From Peteryoungia ipomoeae (GTDB lineage: Bacteria; Pseudomonadota; Alphaproteobacteria; Rhizobiales; Rhizobiaceae), in NCBI RefSeq assembly GCF_004912165.1, contig NZ_STGV01000004.1, forward strand, positions 186,001 to 250,000: a stretch of 64,000 nucleotides of DNA, read 5' to 3'. The notes beneath the pieces were generated by a model. The model had not been told where the DNA came from and searched no databases. It saw only the letters and a program-made list of their open reading frames with translations. Positions 34,683 through 43,989 of the stretch are shown here, piece by piece. The first letter of the stretch is position 1. Each line of letters starts with the position of its first letter. Made by a program: the position numbers and the translations under genes.

Positions 34683-36350
34683 TTACCTGAACAGCTGCAT
34701 GATCGAGTCTGCACCGGTGTTGGCGATCGACAAGGACTGGATGGCGAGCTGCTCCTGGGTCTGCAGTGCCTTGAGCCTCGTCGATTCCTCGCTCATGTTG
34801 GCATCGACGAGGCGACCGATACCCTGATCGATGCTTGCCATCAGTTTGATCGTGAACTCAGCCTGTTGTGCGATACGGGCCTGGAGAGCGCCTAGCTTCG
34901 AAGCCGCCAATGTCGTCTTCTTCAGCATTTTCTCTACGCCCATGAGGTAGCTGTCGAGATCTATGGTAGGGTCAGTGACATCGACGTCGGCGAGGTCGAA
35001 GAGAACTTCGTTGCCGTCCACGTTTGAAAACACGATTTGCGAGTTGCTTCCTTGCTCCGGGTAGATGAGCGGATCGGGGCTGAAGCGTATGTACTTCGTT
35101 TCGTCGTAGTAGCTGCCAGTCGAGATTTGCAGCCCTGACGAGGCCATCACATGCTGCAGCACCGCCGCATATTCCTCAGCGCTGGATACGACTCCGTTGC
35201 TGTTTCCGAGAACCGCATTCACATCCTCTTCTGTCACGCTGTAGTTCTGTACCGAGCCGTTGTTGACCCTCACGCTGAAGGCAAACTCATGGTTGTTGTC
35301 CAGCACGAAGGCCTCGGTAAAACTCAGGTAGGCGCTGGTATATCGGTTGTTGTATGAGGACGGGGTGCCCAGTCCGAAGTCCTCTGCACCTGGCAAGGTG
35401 CTGACAAGGTTGGCGACCTTCACGCTTGAATAAAGTCCGTTGACGGTGTCGTCGGAGGTAACACTGAAGTGGCCAAACGGGTAGGAGGTGGACGGTCCCC
35501 ATCCGGATACGCTCACTGGTATCAGCGACCCGATTGCCTGTTTCAAAACATTGCTCATGTCGGCACCGTCTGTGATCGTATCTGTGCCGAGAGCGGCGAT
35601 CACTGTCGCCTGATCAATGGTTACCGGGTAAGGCGTGCCAGCGTCTGGATTTGGACCATCAACGAGAAGATCAAATGTGATTTCCGCGCCGGCGGGCCAA
35701 GCCGTAGTGGACGGCGGCACTGTGAAAAACTGATATCCTGAGCTCGATCCCTGGGGCGGGTAGGGGAGCATTCCACCGTAATCGGTTGGCTTGCCTTTCT
35801 GAAGGAGGCCGTCACCGGTTGAATTGAAGAGCGAGATGGAAGCCAGCGTGACGTCCGTCTTTTTCACGCTGACACTTCCGTCCTCTGCTCGTGCAAAAGA
35901 GGACATGACGGAGGATGTGGCTTGTCCCAGATCAGCGAAATCCGTCGAGAGCCAGTTGACGCCATTGAAGCTGCTCGCGGATGCGATTTCCAGAATTTGC
36001 TGATTGAGCTCATTCAACTCAGCCTGGACCTTCGATTTATCCACGCCCTCCTCGCTCGCGGCCACCAGTCGCGCCTTGAACGCCTTGAGGACATCGACGA
36101 CCGATTCCATGCCGGCGTAAGCCGTGTCAACTTTCGCGGCTCCCAATCCAAGTGCGTCGACGACGGCGCCCATAGCCATGTTGTCAGAGCGCATGGTCGT
36201 GGAGATAGACCAATAGCCCGCACTGTCTGCGGCGGTTCCGACGCGCAGTCCCGAGCTGACGCGAGCCTGGGTGTCTCCGAGACTGGAGGATACCGTCCGC
36301 AGGGTCTGCAAGGCCGCCATGGCCGAAATGTTCGTCAGGATACTTGCCAT
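34683..36350 (-). CDS. Long flagellin
   Basis: Both ends are flagellin: N-terminal ASILTNISAMAALQTLRTVS with SGLRVGTAADSAGYWSIST, and C-terminal QQAEFTIKLMASIDQGIGRL with ALQTQEQLAIQSLSIANTGA. Like other rhizobial flagellins, it lacks a signal peptide and would be exported by the flagellar type III apparatus. Start ATG 36350 is chosen; the frame opens seven codons earlier. At 555 residues it is much longer than the usual 300-430 of rhizobial flagellins because of a central region of about 300 residues. No flagellar genes adjoin it except the LuxR-type regulator. Confidence 0.88.
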   Translation of the reverse strand: MASILTNISAMAALQTLRTVSSSLGDTQARVSSGLRVGTAADSAGYWSISTTMRSDNMAMGAVVDALGLGAAKVDTAYAGMESVVDVLKAFKARLVAASEEGVDKSKVQAELNELNQQILEIASASSFNGVNWLSTDFADLGQATSSVMSSFARAEDGSVSVKKTDVTLASISLFNSTGDGLLQKGKPTDYGGMLPYPPQGSSSGYQFFTVPPSTTAWPAGAEITFDLLVDGPNPDAGTPYPVTIDQATVIAALGTDTITDGADMSNVLKQAIGSLIPVSVSGWGPSTSYPFGHFSVTSDDTVNGLYSSVKVANLVSTLPGAEDFGLGTPSSYNNRYTSAYLSFTEAFVLDNNHEFAFSVRVNNGSVQNYSVTEEDVNAVLGNSNGVVSSAEEYAAVLQHVMASSGLQISTGSYYDETKYIRFSPDPLIYPEQGSNSQIVFSNVDGNEVLFDLADVDVTDPTIDLDSYLMGVEKMLKKTTLAASKLGALQARIAQQAEFTIKLMASIDQGIGRLVDANMSEESTRLKALQTQEQLAIQSLSIANTGADSIMQLFR

Positions 36351-36593
36351 CACGCCCGCTCTCACTCTCAAAAGCCAGCGGAATCATCATGATACCGTCT
36401 AGTTGCCGAGCGCCTTCATAGTTGCCGAAACGTTAACGGAGGTCGCTCTATCCGACGGTAGAAATACCGGGGAGCACAAACATGATTGGCTCCACGAAAG
36501 CGCCTTTAACCTGCACGTGGATGCAGTCCGCGCGCCTTCGCCTTGGCATGGCCGCCTCTTCTCGGCTGCAAGCGAGTCGGTTAGGTGTTGGGG

Positions 36594-37826
36594 ATGAACA
36601 TCAGCAGCCTTCACGGTTCACAGACAGGGACGCTGCCCGGACGAGCGTCGGGGCAGGGGCGACTTGTGCGCCTCGTGGTTCCGTTTGCCGTGATCTATAA
36701 TGGCGTTCTTGCCATCATCAATGCGCATGGGATGCCTCTCGGTTTTTCCCATGTGGCGCTTGTTGAAATCAGCTTGCTGTTCGTTTCGCTGCTCTACCTT
36801 TTTTATCGCGGCCTGTCTGAGGACGCGTTGCCGATTGTGGCGCTGACAGGCTTTTTTGCCGTGGTCATGCTCTATACCTCGGCGGCCAATGGCTTGGTGT
36901 TTGTCGATTTTTTCCGCAATGTTCTGATCATCGCGGTCTTTTGTCAGATGGGTATGCTGACCGACGCGAAAAGTCTCGCTTTCGTCTTTCGAATCTCATG
37001 CGTCTTTGTCCTTTCGGTGCTCCTGGTGGAGATCTTTTTCACCCGGATCTACGAAGACCTGTTTTATCCGTCGCTCTATTTCAGCAATACCCGGGGGCTT
37101 GAACAGGTCGCGTTCGGGGGCACGAAGATCTTTCAGAATGCTCTCAACATTCCCGGCCGGTTTTCCTTCGGCCTGAGTGATCATCGCACCGCCTCCATTT
37201 TCCTCGAACAGGTGTCGCTCGCCAATTTTTCCGGTGTACTCTGCATCTATTTGGTCAGCCGTTTCAAACAGATCCGCGCATCCGATCGGTGGCTGATGAT
37301 CGCGACCGTGGTCTTCATCCTGCTGACCAATGATTCCAGAAGCATGCTGGCCTTCGCGTTTGTCTGTCTCATCGGCTATGGACTGTTTCCGAAGATCAGC
37401 AACAGTCTGCGCCCCCTGGTCATGCCGGGCATCATCCTTGCCGGTGCGCTCGTCTATCTCTTGCGACCGGATGCCAGCGGCGACACGCTCGATGGACGCA
37501 TCGTTTTGACGATGAAGGGTTTCTTCGATCTCGATTTTATCCAGCTTCTGGCGCTTGACGTGCGCAATGTCGCGGGTTTTGCCGATAGCGGCTATATCTA
37601 TGTGATCAATGCCAGCACGGTCTTTGGCCTCCTGGCCTTCTGGCTCTTTGTCAGCTTTTACCCCGCAGGACAGACGGCAGCGCAAAAGCGCCTCGCTTTT
37701 GCACTGACGATCTTTCTCTTCCTCAACATGATGATCGGTGGGACGGCTGTCTTTTCGATCAAGGTTGCGGCCCTGCTCTGGCTGCTTGTTGGATTTCTGC
37801 GGAGACCGGACGTGCACGGCCATTAA
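36594..37826 (+). CDS. Wzy/O-antigen-polymerase-like membrane protein
   Basis: The ~410-residue protein has about ten hydrophobic segments (for example LVVPFAVIYNGVLAIINA, LMIATVVFILLTNDSRSMLA) and a large periplasmic loop around residues 160-200, the topology of Wzy or O-antigen-ligase-like polymerases. The motif LTNDSRSML resembles the conserved loop of this superfamily. It is first in a polysaccharide locus with an acyltransferase, a glucanase and a Wzc-like protein, so it probably polymerises lipid-linked repeat units of a secreted polysaccharide. Start ATG 36594 is preferred over in-frame GTG 36585. The polymer is unknown. Confidence 0.72.
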   Translation: MNISSLHGSQTGTLPGRASGQGRLVRLVVPFAVIYNGVLAIINAHGMPLGFSHVALVEISLLFVSLLYLFYRGLSEDALPIVALTGFFAVVMLYTSAANGLVFVDFFRNVLIIAVFCQMGMLTDAKSLAFVFRISCVFVLSVLLVEIFFTRIYEDLFYPSLYFSNTRGLEQVAFGGTKIFQNALNIPGRFSFGLSDHRTASIFLEQVSLANFSGVLCIYLVSRFKQIRASDRWLMIATVVFILLTNDSRSMLAFAFVCLIGYGLFPKISNSLRPLVMPGIILAGALVYLLRPDASGDTLDGRIVLTMKGFFDLDFIQLLALDVRNVAGFADSGYIYVINASTVFGLLAFWLFVSFYPAGQTAAQKRLAFALTIFLFLNMMIGGTAVFSIKVAALLWLLVGFLRRPDVHGH

Positions 37827-37917
37827 CCGCTTTGGCAGGTCTTGAAGGACAATCCGGCCTGTCCCGGGGTATAGATCGACGCCTGGACACGTCCCCTTCG
37901 GCGTATTGCGAGCTATC

Positions 37918-38970
37918 ATGTGCGTTCAACTGCAATATATCAGGGCAGTCGCTGCTCTTCTTGTCGTGTATTTTCACGCCATCCTGCAGATGGAGAAGCT
38001 CAATCCCGATGCCTGGATGACGGATTACCTGTTCGGGAAAAGCGGCGTTGACCTGTTTTTCGTGCTGAGCGGTTTCGTCATGTGGATCACGACCGCAGAC
38101 AAGCCGCAGACGCCTGCGGAGTTCTGGTGGAAACGGCTGCGTCGCGTGGTGCCGCTCTACTGGACGATCACGCTGGCTGCAGCCTTTGTTGCGCTGATTG
38201 CGCCGCAGATCCTCAAGTCGACGCAATTCGACATGCCGCACATTCTGGCGTCTCTGGCATTCATTCCCTGGCTCAATCCGTCCGATCCCGAGGGCAGGAT
38301 GATCGCGCCGCTGATCGTTCCGGGCTGGACGCTGAATTTCGAGATGTATTTCTATTTTCTGTTCGGTCTCTGCCTCCTCATTCCCCAGAGGCTTCGCATC
38401 GCTGCGATAACGGCTCTTATCGGCGGGCTGTTTGTGCTTGCCAATCTTCTGCCCGAGAGCACTGCCGGGCGGTTCTATGGGGATACCGTCATCTTCGAGT
38501 TCGTCGCCGGGGTCCTGCTGGGTCGCGTCTACAAGTCCGGGATTTCCTTTTCCCCGCCGGTGGTGGCTCTTGCCGTCTCCCTGGGTTTTTGTCTGCTTCT
38601 GATCAATGACCATCTCGAATTCGATCTGCCGCGTCTGGTCTCGATTGGCATTCCGGCTGCTATCATCATCTTCTTCGCGACAGCCATCGACCTGCCAGAT
38701 CTGAAGCGCTGGCGCTGGCTGCGGATCCTCGGCGACGCCTCCTATTCCATCTATCTCACCCATGTCTTCACGCTGGCCGGTTCGCGCATGGTCTATCCCT
38801 GGGTGAAGGCGGTGGTGCCGAGTGATACCGTCATCGTTGGCTTGATGGTTCTGGCGTCGGCCGCAGTTGGCCTTGCCAGCTACTATCTCTTCGAGCAGCC
38901 TGTTGGCCGGTTCCTGGCGTCCACCGGACCGAAAAGGGAACGCAGCATGACGACGGCCGGCAATGCCTGA
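37918..38970 (+). CDS. Acyltransferase-3 family membrane acyltransferase
   Basis: The motif YIRAVAALLVVYFHA near the N-terminus, with the essential His, and SGVDLFFVLSGFVMWI are signatures of acyltransferase-3 (OafA/ExoZ-like) enzymes that acetylate or succinylate extracellular polysaccharides in the inner membrane. Ten or so hydrophobic segments follow, including PGWTLNFEMYFYFLFGLCLL. Start ATG 37918 gives 350 residues; its stop overlaps the next gene by eight bases. It likely decorates the polymer made by the neighbouring genes. Confidence 0.88.
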   Translation: MCVQLQYIRAVAALLVVYFHAILQMEKLNPDAWMTDYLFGKSGVDLFFVLSGFVMWITTADKPQTPAEFWWKRLRRVVPLYWTITLAAAFVALIAPQILKSTQFDMPHILASLAFIPWLNPSDPEGRMIAPLIVPGWTLNFEMYFYFLFGLCLLIPQRLRIAAITALIGGLFVLANLLPESTAGRFYGDTVIFEFVAGVLLGRVYKSGISFSPPVVALAVSLGFCLLLINDHLEFDLPRLVSIGIPAAIIIFFATAIDLPDLKRWRWLRILGDASYSIYLTHVFTLAGSRMVYPWVKAVVPSDTVIVGLMVLASAAVGLASYYLFEQPVGRFLASTGPKRERSMTTAGNA

Positions 38971-40054
38971 CAGCTTGCGCGTCCGCTCAGCCTGTTTCTC
39001 ACCTCTGCCGCGGCGCGCTGGCGCAATCGGCCTTGCCATGCTGCTCTCTTGTGGGTCTCTTCATGCCGAGCCAAATGATCTCTGCTTTCGCGGGGTGAAC
39101 CTGTCCGGCGCCGAATACGGCGAGGCGGATGGCGTTGAAGGTGTCAACTTCACCTATCCTTCCGCGTCCACAGTCTCCTATTTCGCGGCGAAAGGCTTCG
39201 ATACCGTACGACTTCCCTTCAAGTGGGAGCGTCTTCAACCCAGTCTCGGAGGTCCTCTGGACCTTGTTGAGCTGGACAGGCTGAAGACGAGCGTTGCGGG
39301 ATTACGGGCGAAGGGCCTCAGCGTCATCCTAGATCCGCACAATTTCGGCTACTACTCTGGCAGTCAGATCGGATCCGCGGATGTGCCGTCACGGCAGTTC
39401 GCGCAGTTCTGGATCCGGCTTGCAGCCGAGTTCGCCAATCAGGAGGGCATCGCCTTCGGGTTGATGAACGAGCCGCATGACATCGCCCCGACCGTCTGGC
39501 TGGAGGCTGCCAATATGGCGATTGCCGGCATTCGCACGATTGGCGCCGGAAATCTCATTCTGGTTCCGGGGACGCATTGGAGCGGCGTCGTGACATGGGA
39601 GCAAGACTTTGGCCGGGGCTCGAACGCGAGCGTGATGCTGTCTGTTGTCGATCCACTCGACCGCTACGCATTCGAGGTTCACCAGTACATGGACAAGGAT
39701 CTCTCGGGCACCCATGAAGCCTGTGTCAATGTCGATCTAGCCGTCGACGGCATGAACAAGCTTTCCGACTGGCTGCGCGCCCATGGCAAACGCGCCTTCC
39801 TTGGCGAGTTCGGTGGTTCGAGCGAGCCTCAATGTCTTGAGGGACTGACCCGCATGACACAGGCGATTGCCGACAATCCAGACGTCTGGCTGGGATGGAC
39901 CTATTGGGCCGGCGGCGACTGGTGGGCCGAAGACGAAGGCAATAACATCCAGCCGACGGATAAGGGAGATCGTCAGCAGTTGTCGTCTCTCATTCCGGCG
40001 CTGAACCCTGAAGCGCAAGATCGCGGCTGGTGCGTCATGAATTCGGCGCGGTGA
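38963..40054 (+). CDS. Secreted glycoside hydrolase family 5 endoglucanase
   Basis: A signal peptide (RAGAIGLAMLLSCGSLHA) is followed by a GH5 barrel: GVNLSGAEYG, TVRLPFKWERLQ, VILDPHNFGYY, FGLMNEPHD with the acid/base Glu, FEVHQYMD, and FLGEFGGSS with the nucleophile Glu, ending in WTYWAGGDWW. It should cut beta-1,4-glucan-type links outside the inner membrane. Glucanases in rhizobial polysaccharide or cellulose loci usually trim nascent polymer rather than degrade plant walls, which is the likely role here. The start overlaps the acyltransferase gene by eight bases. Confidence 0.88.
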   Translation: MPDSLRVRSACFSPLPRRAGAIGLAMLLSCGSLHAEPNDLCFRGVNLSGAEYGEADGVEGVNFTYPSASTVSYFAAKGFDTVRLPFKWERLQPSLGGPLDLVELDRLKTSVAGLRAKGLSVILDPHNFGYYSGSQIGSADVPSRQFAQFWIRLAAEFANQEGIAFGLMNEPHDIAPTVWLEAANMAIAGIRTIGAGNLILVPGTHWSGVVTWEQDFGRGSNASVMLSVVDPLDRYAFEVHQYMDKDLSGTHEACVNVDLAVDGMNKLSDWLRAHGKRAFLGEFGGSSEPQCLEGLTRMTQAIADNPDVWLGWTYWAGGDWWAEDEGNNIQPTDKGDRQQLSSLIPALNPEAQDRGWCVMNSAR

Positions 40055-40132
40055 TAACGGTTGATTAACTGTAAATTATCATAGTTCAGCAACAAACGGG
40101 TATCTGGCCGGACCAAGTCAGATCTGCGCTGC

Positions 40133-41794
40133 ATGGGTGCACGAACCCTAGTGAAGGATAAAGTCCAGGAGATGGCTGAGTTCGATCCCCGAACGCGTTC
40201 TGCGACTGCAGCGTCGCCGTCTTCGCCCGACGGCACCGCGGCCGTCAGCCTGCGTCGCTATCTTGCGGGATCGAAAGGCGAAGCCGCCAATCTGGAGCCG
40301 CCGCGCGGCAGGCCGCTGACTATGGACGATATCGAAAAGCGCTCGCACGAGCGGTTTCCCTGGCAGCGATCGGAGATGGAGTTTCCTGCAGATGGCAAAC
40401 CCCAACCACGAACGCGCACCGCTCAAGCGCATGGCTCGATCACAAGCGTGACTTCACCACCGCCGCATGCGGAGGAGCCGGCAGTCCTCGATCTCAAATT
40501 CGTGGTGGCGGCTGCCTGGACATATCGCACGCCCATCCTTGCTATTGCACTGGTCGGCGCCCTTTCGGGGGCGTTATTGAGCGCCACCTTGCCAAAGACA
40601 TACAGCGCGACGTCGACACTCTATTTCGATCCGCAAACGCTTGCCGTCCAGTTTGGCCAGAGCGACAGCGCTCCTTCCCCCGAGATCCTGAACGGCACGA
40701 TCGACAGTCAGACACAGATCATTTCCTCGCGCCGGGTTCTCGAGACGGTCGCGACCAATTTGAAACTGATGTCCGATCCGGAATTCGGACAGGGAACCGC
40801 AGGCAGTCAGGCCGGTGACCTGAACCGCGTATTGGCCGAACTTTCCAGACGCATCCAGGTGTCGCGCCAGGATGGCACCTATGTCTTTCAAGTCAGGGTC
40901 ACCACCTCCGAAGCATCCAAGTCTTCGACCATCGCCAATGCCCTGGTTGCGGCCTATCTTGACGACAGTAGATCGAGTGCTCAAAGCAGTTCCGGCAGCG
41001 TAAACGCCGGCTTGACCAGTCAACTGCCCGCCCTGCGCGAGGCTTTGGTGGCAGCGGAGGAAGAGGTGCGGGCATTCACCGCCAGGAATGACCTCTTTGC
41101 CGTGGATGGCGCCCAGATTGCGGATAAACGGCTGCAATCTCTCGACGATCTGCTGGTGGCTGCACAGCGCAAGATCATCGAGGCAAAAGCCCAGCTCGAC
41201 AATGTTTCGAAGCTCGATCTGAATGATGTGTTGGCTGGCGATGCGGCCGCCTCGCGAACCCTTGGAGATCTCAGGACGCAGTATGCCGGCCTCTCGGCCA
41301 ATGTCAGCAGCCTCATCGAGCGTCTTGGAGAGCGGCATCCGCAGCTGCAATCCGCCAAAGCATCACTTTCTGATGTCGAGCGGCAGATCGGCCTTGAGTT
41401 GCAGCGCATGGTGACGGGGGCTCGCGGCACATACGAGGTGGCGAAAAAGGAAGAGGCCGATCTGCTGAAGGAACTGAATGTCCAGAAGGCCTCCCAAACC
41501 ACAAATGCATCTGCCCTTATCGAACTTGGTGAATTGCAGCGTAAGGCCAAGGCTGCACAGGATGTCTACGAGGCTGTCTTGAGGCGCAGCGAAGAGACGG
41601 CTGCCGAAAAGAGCCTCTATGCGAGCAATGTGCGGATACTCTCCGAGGCATACCCACCTGAGAGGGCCGATGGCCCGGGGCGTCGCGCGCTCATGATGGC
41701 CGGCGTGTTTGGCGGCGGGCTTCTTGGTCTCGGCCTCGGCGTGGGGGCCGCGGTTGCTTTGGCTCTATATCGCCGTTTGGTCAGGCGGAACTAG
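40133..41794 (+). CDS. Wzc/GumC-like chain-length protein without kinase domain
   Basis: After a ~120-residue Ser/Pro-rich cytoplasmic N-terminus comes a Wzz domain: a first membrane segment ILAIALVGALSGALLSATLP, the periplasmic STLYFDPQTLAVQ, long coiled coils (residues ~290-490), the GELQRKAKAAQDVYEAVLRR hairpin, and a second membrane segment near the end (GVFGGGLLGLGLGVGAAVAL). The protein then stops; no Walker motifs follow, so it is the non-kinase version of polysaccharide co-polymerases. It controls export or chain length with the Wzy-like protein upstream. ATG 40133 or the internal ATG 40172 may be the start. Confidence 0.82.
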   Translation: MGARTLVKDKVQEMAEFDPRTRSATAASPSSPDGTAAVSLRRYLAGSKGEAANLEPPRGRPLTMDDIEKRSHERFPWQRSEMEFPADGKPQPRTRTAQAHGSITSVTSPPPHAEEPAVLDLKFVVAAAWTYRTPILAIALVGALSGALLSATLPKTYSATSTLYFDPQTLAVQFGQSDSAPSPEILNGTIDSQTQIISSRRVLETVATNLKLMSDPEFGQGTAGSQAGDLNRVLAELSRRIQVSRQDGTYVFQVRVTTSEASKSSTIANALVAAYLDDSRSSAQSSSGSVNAGLTSQLPALREALVAAEEEVRAFTARNDLFAVDGAQIADKRLQSLDDLLVAAQRKIIEAKAQLDNVSKLDLNDVLAGDAAASRTLGDLRTQYAGLSANVSSLIERLGERHPQLQSAKASLSDVERQIGLELQRMVTGARGTYEVAKKEEADLLKELNVQKASQTTNASALIELGELQRKAKAAQDVYEAVLRRSEETAAEKSLYASNVRILSEAYPPERADGPGRRALMMAGVFGGGLLGLGLGVGAAVALALYRRLVRRN

Positions 41795-41877
41795 CCACTC
41801 TGGCGAAAGGCGAGCCCCTCATGGCGCCGCCGTTCGCATTCAGACCATTAGACACTTCCGAATTGCGATTGCGGTCC

Positions 41878-43773
41878 CTAGTTTTTCTGCTGATCGGTAC
41901 GATCGATCAGGGCGAAAAGCATCCGCTTCGCGTCCGCTTCGGCTTCAGCCTCGACCAGCTTATCGAGGTCACGCAACCAGCTTGGCACTTCGTCGTTCGC
42001 TTCAATTGCACCATCGGCGCGCAGGATCTTCGGGTGCTGTGTTGGCTTGGCATTCGCCCGATCGTAGAACAGCTCCTCGAACGGCTTTTCGCCCGGCCGC
42101 TTGCCGATGACCTCGATTGCTATACCGCTTCCGTTTTGATCGTCGGTTTTCACCGAGAAACCGGCCAGGCGGATCATGTTCTCTGCAAGATCACCGATCC
42201 GAACCGGTTCTCCCATGTCGAGGAGAAAAACGTCGCCGCCCTGCGAGAGGGCGCCTGCCTGGACAATGAGTTCCGCGGCTTCCGGGATAGACATGAAGTA
42301 GCGGGTCATGTCCGGGTCAGTAACGGTGACCGGCCCCCCCTTCGCGATCTGCTCCTTGAACAGCGGAACGACGGAACCGTTGGAGCCGATCACATTGCCA
42401 AACCGGACGGCGCAGAAGATCTGCGGCTTGCCTTGCGCTTTTGCCTCGTTTGCGATCTGTCGGACAATCAGTTCGGCCCAGCGCTTTGTCGCTCCCATGA
42501 CATTGGTTGGGCGCACGGCCTTGTCGGAGGAGATCAGCACGAAATGGCCAACGCCTTCAGCGGCGGCAATGCGTGCAACCGTCAGAGTTCCGAAGACGTT
42601 GTTGCGGATACCTTCAAGAATATTGGCCTCGACGAGAGGCACGTGCTTGTGTGCCGCTGCGTGATAGACCACCTCGACGCCGTGACCTCGAATGGTTCGA
42701 CGCATCAGCCGTTCGTCCGTCACAGAACCGAGCACCGGGATCACGACCGGCCCAGTCTCACTGCACAGCTCCTGTTCGATGCGATAGAGCGCGTATTCGC
42801 TGGCCTCGACCAAAATGAGCTTTGCCGGTTTCCAGGTCGCAATGAGGCGGCAGAGCTGGGAGCCGATGGAGCCGCCAGCGCCGGTTACCATGACCGTTTT
42901 GCCTGTAAGGGCGTGGCCGAGCAGTTGCTTGTCCGGTGGCACGAAGGAGCGTCCCAGCAGCTCGTCGATCTCGATTTCACGGATCTGGTTGACCAGATAG
43001 CGGCCATCCACGATGTCACCGATATCCGGCACCGTGCGGACCTTGACGCCGAGGCCGGTGACGCGTGCAATCACCGCCTGCCGTGATTCCGCGGGGATCG
43101 AAGACATGCTCAGCACAATCTCTCGAATGCCATAGCGCTCAACCAGATTCGGCAGGTCGCGCGGTGGGAAGACGCGATAGCCGGCAACGTCTCGGCCGTG
43201 ATTGACCGGATCGTCGTCAATCAGGCCCATGACAAAACGGTTCCCATGACCGCGCAACGCCCGCGCCAGCTGTGCTGCTGTCGCGCCGGTTCCGTAAATG
43301 AAGATGGGTACCTCATTGCGACGCATGCCGGTGCCGACGCTCAGCATCCACTTTGCCGCAAACCGACTGCAGCCGATCAGGATCGTTCCGAGAAGAAAAT
43401 AAAGGAGGGGTACGGATCTTGGTACGATGCCCTGGCCGGCCATCTCCATCAGGAAGATGATGATGACCCAGCTCATCGTGGCGATCATCATTGCACGGAG
43501 GATGGTCCAGATCGCCGCTTCGGGCAGATAGCGGATGACCGATCGATAGAGGCCAAGCCGAATGAAGACGGGGATCGCGACAAGCGGTGCGAGGAGTGCC
43601 AGCGAAATGCGCTCGCTGGTAAGGGCGGGACTCCAGTTCGACAGCCGCAGCGCATAGGCGGCCCAAAGCGCAAAGAGCAGCAGCAGTGCATCGATTACGA
43701 TCAGAAAGGCGCGCTTCCAGCGGCGCGGAATTTTGATGGCCGTCTCACGGACAAGGAGAAAAATGGTTTCCAT
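41878..43773 (-). CDS. FlaA1/WbpM/CapD-type nucleotide-sugar epimerase/dehydratase
   Basis: Four N-terminal membrane segments (for example FLIVIDALLLLFALWAAYAL) precede a first Rossmann-like region (FIYGTGATAAQLARALRG) and a second SDR domain with VMVTGAGGSIGSQLCRLIA, SSDKAVRPTNVMGATKR in place of the usual YxxxK catalytic residues, and VRFGNVIGSNGSVVPLF. This is the large membrane-bound form of UDP-GlcNAc-type C4/C6 modifying dehydratases used in capsule, O-antigen and glycan synthesis. It has 631 residues, normal. It converges with the Wzc-like gene and probably supplies a modified sugar to that polymer. Confidence 0.87.
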   Translation of the reverse strand: METIFLLVRETAIKIPRRWKRAFLIVIDALLLLFALWAAYALRLSNWSPALTSERISLALLAPLVAIPVFIRLGLYRSVIRYLPEAAIWTILRAMMIATMSWVIIIFLMEMAGQGIVPRSVPLLYFLLGTILIGCSRFAAKWMLSVGTGMRRNEVPIFIYGTGATAAQLARALRGHGNRFVMGLIDDDPVNHGRDVAGYRVFPPRDLPNLVERYGIREIVLSMSSIPAESRQAVIARVTGLGVKVRTVPDIGDIVDGRYLVNQIREIEIDELLGRSFVPPDKQLLGHALTGKTVMVTGAGGSIGSQLCRLIATWKPAKLILVEASEYALYRIEQELCSETGPVVIPVLGSVTDERLMRRTIRGHGVEVVYHAAAHKHVPLVEANILEGIRNNVFGTLTVARIAAAEGVGHFVLISSDKAVRPTNVMGATKRWAELIVRQIANEAKAQGKPQIFCAVRFGNVIGSNGSVVPLFKEQIAKGGPVTVTDPDMTRYFMSIPEAAELIVQAGALSQGGDVFLLDMGEPVRIGDLAENMIRLAGFSVKTDDQNGSGIAIEVIGKRPGEKPFEELFYDRANAKPTQHPKILRADGAIEANDEVPSWLRDLDKLVEAEAEADAKRMLFALIDRTDQQKN

Positions 43774-43989
43774 GGGTGGGTAAGACTAGCCTGACTGCTC
43801 AATCTGAACGAACGAATGCCTACACCTAGACGGCATGCCTCCTCTATGACGGATATGAATTAAAACTGCAACTTGAACATGAGAAGTGTCCAATAGACTT
43901 TGCTGGCAGTAATTCCCAGCAAAGTCAGTTGTTTAGATCGTCTGTCCGGCCACCCTGATCTGTCCGTGTCACACCAGAAAGGTATCCAG

